A stretch of 64,000 bases of DNA, from NCBI GenBank assembly GCA_038049695.1, contig CP142453.1:18914001-18978000 (forward strand), given 5' to 3'. The translations under genes and the position numbers were made by a program. Positions 57,427-64,000 of the stretch are shown here, piece by piece. The stretch is from Cinnamomum chago (lineage: Eukaryota; Streptophyta; Magnoliopsida; Laurales; Lauraceae). The notes under the pieces are model-generated. The model saw only the letters and a list, made by a program, of their open reading frames with translations, did no database searches and was not told the DNA's origin. How positions within the stretch are numbered: the stretch's first letter is position 1; each line of letters starts with the position of its first letter.

Positions 57427-60023
57427 TGTTACACCCCGACCCAAACTAATCATGATTAAGGTTAATTAACTGAGATTAATGCTAATTAATCATGGATAAA
57501 TGGGCTAATCAAAGTTAATGACCAAAAAGAGATAAGATAGTCCCAAATGATGCATTTAGTATAATGGAATGGATATGAATGAAATTATGTTGATTAAATG
57601 AGTTAGACTCAAGCAAGTTAGGCTAAGGACTTTTCCATAAATACGAGTTTTCGCGTATTTCGTCAAATACGAAAATCCTTGATACCAACGTGTGTATCTC
57701 GAGTAGTACATTAACTTTCATCATAGACCCGATTCCATTTGACCTCAAATGGATCAAATGAGGTTTCATTTGACTCAAATTGTAATTTGGCTTAACATGA
57801 GGGAGTTATGGTGTGAGAGGGCTTTATATTAGAATGAGATGAGGGGAAAAGAGCTCATTCCATTCCAAGCTAACCCTAGACTCATTTTCTCCCTTTTCTC
57901 TTCCAATCTCATTCCTCAACAGAGAAGCTAAGAGTGATTACAAGTAGTTGGGAGGAGAGTGTGCATCTTCATCATCTTCCCTAAGTCATTTCCCCCTTTG
58001 TTGAAGAGAAAGAGTTTGAGAAAGACCTCAAGGTTTCCCTCATTGAGCTACAAGTAAGTACTTGGAACCTTTAATGAGTTTGCAAGTCATAATGAGTGTT
58101 TAGGCATGATTTCTAGCACAAATAGCTTATGGGTTTGTGTATTTCACATTTTCATGGAACTAGGGTTTCATTTGGGTGTTTTCATCTCAAAGCCAAGCTA
58201 AGGAAGAGGGCTTTTACTATTAAACTTCATAAGAGGCAAGTATAAGCATTTCTTATGATTAGTAGTAATTATTGTAGCAATGCATAGAGTCTTCTTGGAT
58301 TTGTGCATTTTCCATTGATTTTTGGGAGTTGTTTATGGTTTGAGGAAGATTGTTAATGAATGATTAGAAGTGTGGTTTGTGAATGGATGATGTGTGAGGA
58401 GGGGACAGGAGGTCCCATTGCTATTATATGTTGTGGATGAATAGTGGAGAAGGGAGTGTAGAAGAAGAGAGAATGTATCAGATTTTCGAGTTGGAACTTT
58501 GGACAGTTCGCTCGAGCGAACATGACAGTTCGCTCGAGCGACAAAGGTTCTGTTTCAGAGTAAAATCATCCTGGACAGTTCGCTCGAGCGAACATAAAAT
58601 GCGGTCGAGCGACCAAGGTTCTGTGAGGTGTCCGCTCGAGCGAACTTTACTCGCTCGAGCGAACCGGATAGAGGAACATACATCGATTATGAGTGAAAAT
58701 TTGGCCAATCGAGAGGACCGTCCAGTGACTTTTGAGTTTTTGCATGGACAAAAATCGCTTATGCGATCATGGAAACTTCCCACCTCGTTAAGACGAGTCG
58801 TGTGGTAAACGGTAACTGGTTTACATTGGAAGCCTATTCGTTAAGGCTAATATAGGTGATATCTAAACCATCATAGGTGTTAGCTAAGATTATCTAATGC
58901 ACAACTAAATTAAGTAATGTCATCCATAATAACACGTGCATTGATAACTTACGTTTCGCTTATTGTTGGGTTTAGATGATTGTATTAGAGGGCATTACAT
59001 AGCAGTCCCTTAAGCTCATTATTGAGCCACACTGAATTGACATTGAACTCACACTGAATTGATGATTGATCCCTAAACATGACACTGATTAATGAATAGT
59101 TACTAAAGGTAACAATGAGTAATTGATTAATCTTGCTACAGCAGATGGATTGGGGGCGTTCCGGAGCTCCGTGGTGATGCTAGTTGTTCTTGGCCAGGAC
59201 ACTAGTAAGTCCCACATATTCCGATCATATCTATGGATATTGATTGATGCCTTCCGTTCGGAAGATGAATCCTTCCTTTGAGAGAAGATGGTAAATGAAA
59301 TGGAATGAACGAATTGGTAAATGAAACGAAATGAAATGAGATGAAATGAATGAATGAAAACTATGATAGTAAATGTCTATTGATAAACTCTTATTTTATC
59401 TATTGTCATTGTAGGAATTATCTAGATCTGTCTAGAATGGTAATTGTTACCAAATGAATTTAATGAATTCAGTATATGTACTAACATGTGCTATTACAAG
59501 AATTGTTTATACATTGTTGAACCGTCGTGTTCATTAGTGTTATTGATGACATCACAGGTCCGTTTGTCACTGCCGATGCGGCAGCACCCCCGGCGCCAGC
59601 GGAGGAGACCGCTCCGGTTCCTCCATGAGGTTTGATCGAGTGGAATGGCCGGAATACCGTTTGATGGGTATTCGAGCGCGAAAAGGAATTACAACTTTTT
59701 GAGAAATGTTTAACAAGTGTTTTTGTTTAACCATTTTGGGATGTAATTAATTAGTATACTGTATGGTGTTTTTGGTATACACCGATTGACAAGAAACGAT
59801 GAGAATGATACATGTATTAGGACCTTATTCTTTTGTATACATGTAAATTGAAATTTGATGTTGTCAAATATATGTATGTTTCCGCACTATTGTGTATTTA
59901 TCAGGTTTGTTGAGATTGATATCCCTTGTGTATTCTGTTTTAACTTCAGTTAATTCGGGGTTTACTGGAGTAAGTATGGGCTCACGGCTCGGGGTTACCG
60001 TGATTCAGGCCCGGGTCGTGACA
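57427..60023 (+). mobile_element. 2.6-kb solo LTR of a chromovirus-like element
   Basis: Ends TGTTACACCCCGACCC and CGGGTCGTGACA are flanked by exact CCACT duplications (57422-57426 and 60024-60028). A likely TATA region (GGGCTTTATATTAG, 57820s) is followed by a pyrimidine-rich leader. An Ala/Pro-coding stretch lies at 59560-59630. No internal coding region is present. It contains the palindrome cluster at 58500-58665. Confidence 0.88.
58500..58665. repeat. Cluster of TTCGCTCGAGCGAA palindromes
   Basis: Six copies of a 10-14-base palindrome centred on CTCGAG or GTCGAG lie within 165 bases of the solo LTR, some preceded by GGACAG and some followed by AAGGTTCTGT. The same core palindrome occurs in the unrelated LTR at 10056-10964. 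Confidence 0.85.
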
Positions 60024-60358
60024 CCACTCCTCAACACTTCCCCTTGGTTGGAACCTACTTCTCAATACCTATCTGGGTAGTTCACTTATATAATGAAATG
60101 AAGTAATTATTCCATTTCATTTTCCACCCAAAATGCAACAGAGACTTGAATTTTTATGTTGTTATTATTTACTTCAATTCTTTTTGTTAGTAAAAGGACA
60201 CAGAAACAAAGCATTCCAGATATATCAGCACATACATAAATATTTCGGCATTTGATCCATAAGATGTCCCAACCCACATTTTGGAACAATCTTCTAAACC
60301 CCAAATTAAAGCATAGGTTTTCAAGTAATTGTAATGACTGCAAAGGGGAGAGAGGTAC
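60024..60358. other. Sequence downstream of the MATE exon
   Basis: If the exon at 60359-60647 ends at its GT donor, this is the start of its first intron. No second MATE exon was recognised here or further left. Confidence 0.35.
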
Positions 60359-60647
60359 CAAAAGGCCAAAGACAAATCCTAGAACCACGGTGTTGGCGAT
60401 GGAAAAAGCAGCCAGCTGTAGATCGCCCAAGTGACCAGCGAAAGGCATGTGTAACCACATTCATGCCGTAGAGTGCCACGCGGCTAAAAACAGCAGCGCC
60501 AAGGATCTGCCAAAGCTTCTTCGACTCGACCCACACCCTACTACCCAAACCACCACCATCTCCTCCTTCGCTGCTCGATTCTGGACATGATTGTATCAAC
60601 AATGGTTTCTCCCCACCTCTCTTGTCCATCACCTCTCGTGTAACCAA
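60359..60647 (-). pseudogene. First exon of a MATE/DTX efflux transporter, frameshifted
   Basis: The minus strand reads MDKRGGEKPLLIQS (second ATG at 60629), then RVWVESKKLWQILGAAVFSR, VALYGMNVVTHAF, and in the next frame AGHLGDLQLAAFSIANTVVL, GFVFGLL. This is the N-terminus and first two membrane spans of plant DETOXIFICATION proteins, which export small molecules in exchange for protons or sodium. One extra C at about 60438 shifts the frame between THAF and AGHLGD. A GT donor follows FGLL (60358-60357), the usual end of exon 1 in this family. The other exons are not in the window. An 18-bp N-terminal extension from ATG 60647 is possible. Confidence 0.82.
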
Positions 60648-61206
60648 GGCACGGAGAGAGAGAGTTTTCAGACTTTCTCCCTCATTTAACCAGCACCCGG
60701 AAAAGGAAATGAGGTGAAGAGTGAAGGAGATATAAGGTGGAAAAGTACGTAAGATAAGTACGTAGATGGGACCTTGACTTTCCCAGGGTATTGGATTACG
60801 AAGGTAATGATTCGTTACTCATTTTCCATCTTCGCTTGATTCAATTTGCATTATGAGGGAGTTTGATTTATGGTCATCTTTTAATGTTCTCCTTTAATTC
60901 TTCATTTTTAATCACTTATAGAATACAATACTAGATATTAGATCACTAGAAAGAAAGCGGCCCTTTGGATGCATTTGTGTACCTTGATTTCTATGGAGGC
61001 AGCCAAACAAAAATCAATATTTCTTCCGTAGGAATTATTCTGGCTTAAAGGTTTAGAAATCCTGCATTAAAAAAAATATTGACAATTTGAAAGTCTGACC
61101 TCATCCATTAGAAATGTGTTTGGTCGCGTTACATAACCACGTCCTTAATGGCTAGGATATAGAATACGGCCTATATATAAATATAAATATATATATATAT
61201 ATGAGG
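60648..61206. other. Region upstream of the MATE fragment
   Basis: It includes the likely leader (to about 60720) and AT-rich sequence with an (AT)n run at 61180-61202. No gene. Confidence 0.45.
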
Positions 61207-61383
61207 AGGTTTCAAGTGCATCCATCCCTCACCATAGGGTGATGGACACTTCCATAATTAGGCATTTTCAAGTACAAAAGTTACTTTTCAAGTACATAGG
61301 GTAAGGTACACATCCTTATCTTCATATGCAAAAATGGGAAGTGTCTCTCACCCTATGGTGAGGGATGGATGCACTTGAAACCT
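61207..61383. mobile_element. MITE with about 47-bp terminal inverted repeats
   Basis: The left end AGGTTTCAAGTGCATCCATC and onward through CACCATAGGGTGA is inverted almost perfectly at the right end. A 177-bp non-coding unit. No clear target duplication, so the superfamily is undecided. Confidence 0.75.
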
Positions 61384-61387
61384 ATAG

Positions 61388-61436
61388 GGAAAGTTTCAAG
61401 TGCATCTATCCCTCACCATAGGGTGAGGGACACTTC
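61388..61436. repeat. Solitary terminal repeat of the neighbouring MITE
   Basis: GAAAGTTTCAAGTGCATCTA through CACCATAGGGTGAGGGACACT is a further copy of one MITE end, in the same orientation as the left end at 61207, without a partner. Confidence 0.65.
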
Positions 61437-61477
61437 CATATATATATTACGAGCCCAGCTTATATATATATATATAT

Positions 61478-61610
61478 GGGATATGCTCACACAAGCTGCA
61501 GCCTACCTTATTACAAGCTGGAGCCTCATAAGCACCCTTTGGGCCTCACCTGGGCCTCACATGCTCCAGCTTATAATAAGGTGGGCTCCAGCTTGTGTGA
61601 GCATAGCCCT
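61478..61610. mobile_element. Small MITE flanked by a 20-bp direct repeat
   Basis: A 133-bp hairpin unit. The left half (GGGATATGCTCACACAAGCT ...) pairs with the right half (... AGCTTGTGTGAGCATAGCCCT) over about 55 bases, with TA-rich flanks. The sequence TATATATTACGAGCCCAGCT occurs on both sides (61441-61460 and 61610-61629). Confidence 0.7.
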
Positions 61611-61639
61611 ATATATTACGAGCCCAGCTATCAGCAACT

Positions 61640-62271
61640 CAATCTCTTCTCTTTACACAAGCCTTAACACTTTCTTTTTTTGGTTAAAAACAAGCCTTAA
61701 CACTTGAATTGGCAAAACTTAAATTAATCGGATCGTTAGCTGCCACTGTAATTTTCTCAAAGTGGATTTTCGTGAAATATAGCCATTTGCTTTTAAGATA
61801 AAAATTATGGAATAGAATCATCTAAATGGACTAATTTTATACAACCCCCTAATCCAGGCTCAAACCTATTCATTCCCAATTTCGTGGGTTTTATATATCC
61901 ATTGCCCCATATGAGATGGATGTCTTTTAAGTAAAGCAAAATGCTTGGCTGCTTTTTAATATGAATTTGCAGTTTTTTTTATTTAGATCTGGGTGTCGCT
62001 AAGATATATGACGAAACATAACTAATATCCCAAATGGTGCTGACTAAATTCACACAAACGCACACCAGATAAATTTAGGGTGGATTTTGAACATAAGATA
62101 TGGAAAGCAAACCCAAGCCTTATGCCACTCCAATCAACCAACTCTTACGTAGGTAATTTGTAGTTGAGATAACTAAACCAATAAAACCATTTTCTTTCCA
62201 TCAATATTGTTTATTTATGAATTTAGTAGAATAACCTACAAGTGTTCTATTTATTTCGGTTAAGTTAATCC
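61640..62271. other. Intergenic region, nothing recognised
   Basis: AT-rich sequence with only short open frames. Confidence 0.45.
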
Positions 62272-62490
62272 CAAGGGGTTGGCCGAGTGGTGAGGACCAC
62301 GATTCCTCTCTCTTCCGGAGCTAGAGGTCCTGGTATCGACTCCCAGTTCCCCCTCTTCAAGAACCGAAGGTTGAGTCCACTTGTGCTACCACCTAGGGGC
62401 CACAGGGGTTTTACCCGGCTTCTCTCTGGGCCCGGAGGGAATAGTTCAGTCCAAAGGATTGGAAACCCTCCGTTAGCAAAAAAAAAAAAA
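62272..62490 (+). mobile_element. tRNA-derived SINE
   Basis: A polymerase III A box TGGCCGAGTGG (62280s) and a B-box-like GGTATCGACTCC about 45 bases later are followed by a tRNA-unrelated body and an A13 tail (62478-62490). A box, B box and A tail in a 220-bp unit are the plan of plant SINEs. The tRNA-like part lacks a cloverleaf, so it is not a tRNA gene. Target duplications are not clear. Confidence 0.7.
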
Positions 62491-63411
62491 CTTATTTTGG
62501 TTTGGTTTAGATTATTGATAACCGAACCCCAATGAGGAGCTTCACAATTTTCCTTTTAGTGAGAGCCTTATGGGATCCTAACTTGAAATACAGGCTCATT
62601 CTGGAGAGGATTGCAATTAGTGACTTTGGTTGTCTCAATACATAAACCAGCCCCAACTCTTGACTCAAGCTCAACCCTGAAATAATTAAAAATAAGGTTA
62701 GAGAGTCAAGTTAATATTTTTATGTGAATCAAAAGTAAATAATTAAAAATAAAATAATGACAAATGAACAAAAGATATATGAGAAACTCGAGTGTGACTT
62801 CATACAACAAAATAAATTAACAATCAATATATTATCAGAAACTTTTTGGGGTTTTGAAGGTAGGACTTTAAGCTATGGTACTTTGATTACTATGCTTTTC
62901 TTTTCCTTTTTATCTTTTCTTACTTCTTAAATTAAGCTAGGTTGAGGATCTAATGGATAAATCAATGTTTTATTTTTGTTTATTACTCACCCTGTCATCA
63001 ATGTTTCCAACCAACGGCAGCAAGAGTTGGAAGGGTTAACCCACATGGGAGATGGTGGAGTGGAATAATGCATACCTCACACCTTGTTTCGAAACACGCT
63101 AGATTTGCCCAAAGTGCATATGTGTGGGTTTAACAGACGCTACTGGGGTCCTATTGGGTCAAAGATCTCAGGATTACCCACCTCATCAAATAATAATAAT
63201 AATAATAATAAATTAATAAATAAATAAAAAGGAGTTGGAGCATTCTTTCATAATGAGCTTAGAGTGGTGTTGGTTATATTCTTTAAAAACTTTGGGGCCA
63301 TGTTGTCTAATGATGCAAAAGTTGTGGCCATTTTAGAAGCTCTAAAGAATTTTCTCGTGGCTTCTTTTCAGGCTTCTTTAATTGCAGAAAGTAACTCACT
63401 TAATACTATTA
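62491..63411. other. Intergenic region with short TAA repeat
   Basis: No gene recognised. A (TAA)n run lies at about 63187-63230. Confidence 0.45.
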
Positions 63412-63415
63412 CATT

Positions 63416-63600
63416 ATAACCCCAAGGGTAGCTCAGTTAGTCTAGGACTACGGTTTGCACCCGAAGGTTTAGGTTTGAAATTGCATTACCACATTGGAGA
63501 TATAGGGGAGTTTACTACCTGGGTGTGCTTCCGACGTAAATTTCAGAAATTGGGCCGGAGGCCAATAATCTTGGGGATGCTATGGCAAAACAAGGGGTAC
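63416..63600 (+). mobile_element. Possible second tRNA-derived SINE
   Basis: GGGTAGCTCAGTTAGTCTAG resembles a polymerase III A box, and GGTTTGAAATTGC about 44 bases later resembles a B box. The body is unlike the SINE at 62272 and no A tail is evident, so the right end is a guess. Confidence 0.42.
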
Positions 63601-64000
63601 TTAGGTCTTCTGAGTTGGTTGATTTCAAAGTAATTTCTTTGTTTTTGCATCTTTATATTTTTTTTTCTGGTATATCTCTTTATACCATTGTTATTATTCT
63701 CCAATCTTTTGGGTAGGGTATTTTTGGCTGTATGTTGTCTCTTTATTACCATAACCAATAACCAATAAAAATAAAAAAATAAAGAAAGTAATAAGATTGA
63801 GCCAGTTATTGAGCAAGTAGGAATCACCCAAGTCATAACTAAATGCCCTACCTGCTAACCATTGACTCTTTCCTAAGACTCCTGAATCCCTGGCCGCCCT
63901 GTGCTTTTTTTTTTTTTTTTGCTCTACCAAAAAAAAAGACAGATGAAACAGAGCAAACTGAATTCTAGTCATTGAAGTCCTCTTTTACACCTTCTTACAA
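63601..64000. other. Right edge, nothing recognised
   Basis: AT-rich sequence with homopolymer runs and no recognisable gene. Confidence 0.4.

Noticed and set aside
58428-58808. 126-codon frame as a gene
   Set aside because: It is made by the palindrome cluster within a solo LTR and resembles no protein.
62272-62360. tRNA gene (Ser- or Leu-like start)
   Set aside because: A and B boxes are present but no cloverleaf can be drawn and an A tail follows further on, which fits a SINE.
63416-63490. tRNA gene (Ala-like start)
   Set aside because: No acceptor stem pairing and a poor B box. A SINE fragment is more likely.

Overview
The window is nuclear DNA of a flowering plant. Its host genes are plant-specific ATL-type RING-H2 ubiquitin ligases, and the rest is dominated by plant Ty3/gypsy LTR elements of the Tekay and Tat lineages, their solo LTRs, hAT and Mutator-like DNA transposons, MITEs and tRNA-derived SINEs. 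The species cannot be named from the sequence alone.

The core is a cluster of seven ATL loci at about 9.6-47.6 kb. Four have an open frame through the whole RING: ATL-A (16388-17152, +), ATL-B (18827-19705, +), ATL-C (42225-42806, +, without the usual tail) and ATL-D (44007-44930, -). Three are dead: ATL-A0 (9591-11216, +, no 5' end, holds a solo LTR), ATL-F (21408-38797, -, cut into three pieces by a 13.4-kb Tat element and a 3.05-kb solo LTR) and ATL-E (47229-47607, -, 5' part only). ATL-F and ATL-D are a direct duplication of one 1.5-kb block. ATL-C and ATL-E lie in 2.4-2.5-kb arms of an inverted duplication that surrounds ATL-D. The proteins share a Cys-rich/Pro-rich N-terminus, one membrane span, a [15 protein letters not shown]-type block, an ATL RING and, in A, B and D, a C-terminal DDIQLV block.

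Left edge (1-9590): a nearly whole minus-strand Tekay chromovirus whose right LTR holds a nested solo LTR and abuts an inverted LTR segment. 11.2-16 kb: decayed copia traces, a TIR element carrying a 20-bp periodic array, and a Mutator-like element with a perfect 9-bp target duplication. 22.0-35.4 kb: a Tat-lineage element with an extra RNase H, an antisense accessory ORF, a 57-bp tandem array and another nested solo LTR. 45.3-47.2 kb: two nested hAT elements at the junction of two ATL loci.

Right third (49.6-64 kb): an unrecognised minus-strand host gene fragment split by a solo LTR, two large solo LTRs (53394-56197 and 57427-60023) with exact 5-bp target duplications, a broken first exon of a MATE/DTX transporter, MITEs and two SINE-like sequences. 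Seven solo LTRs are present against two elements with internal regions, so LTR-LTR recombination has been frequent here. No new enzymatic system was found. The most unusual signals are the conserved ATL tail motif, the repeated disruption of the ATL array, the hAT element with non-matching flanks, and palindromic motifs in LTRs whose palindromy persists while their sequence changes.
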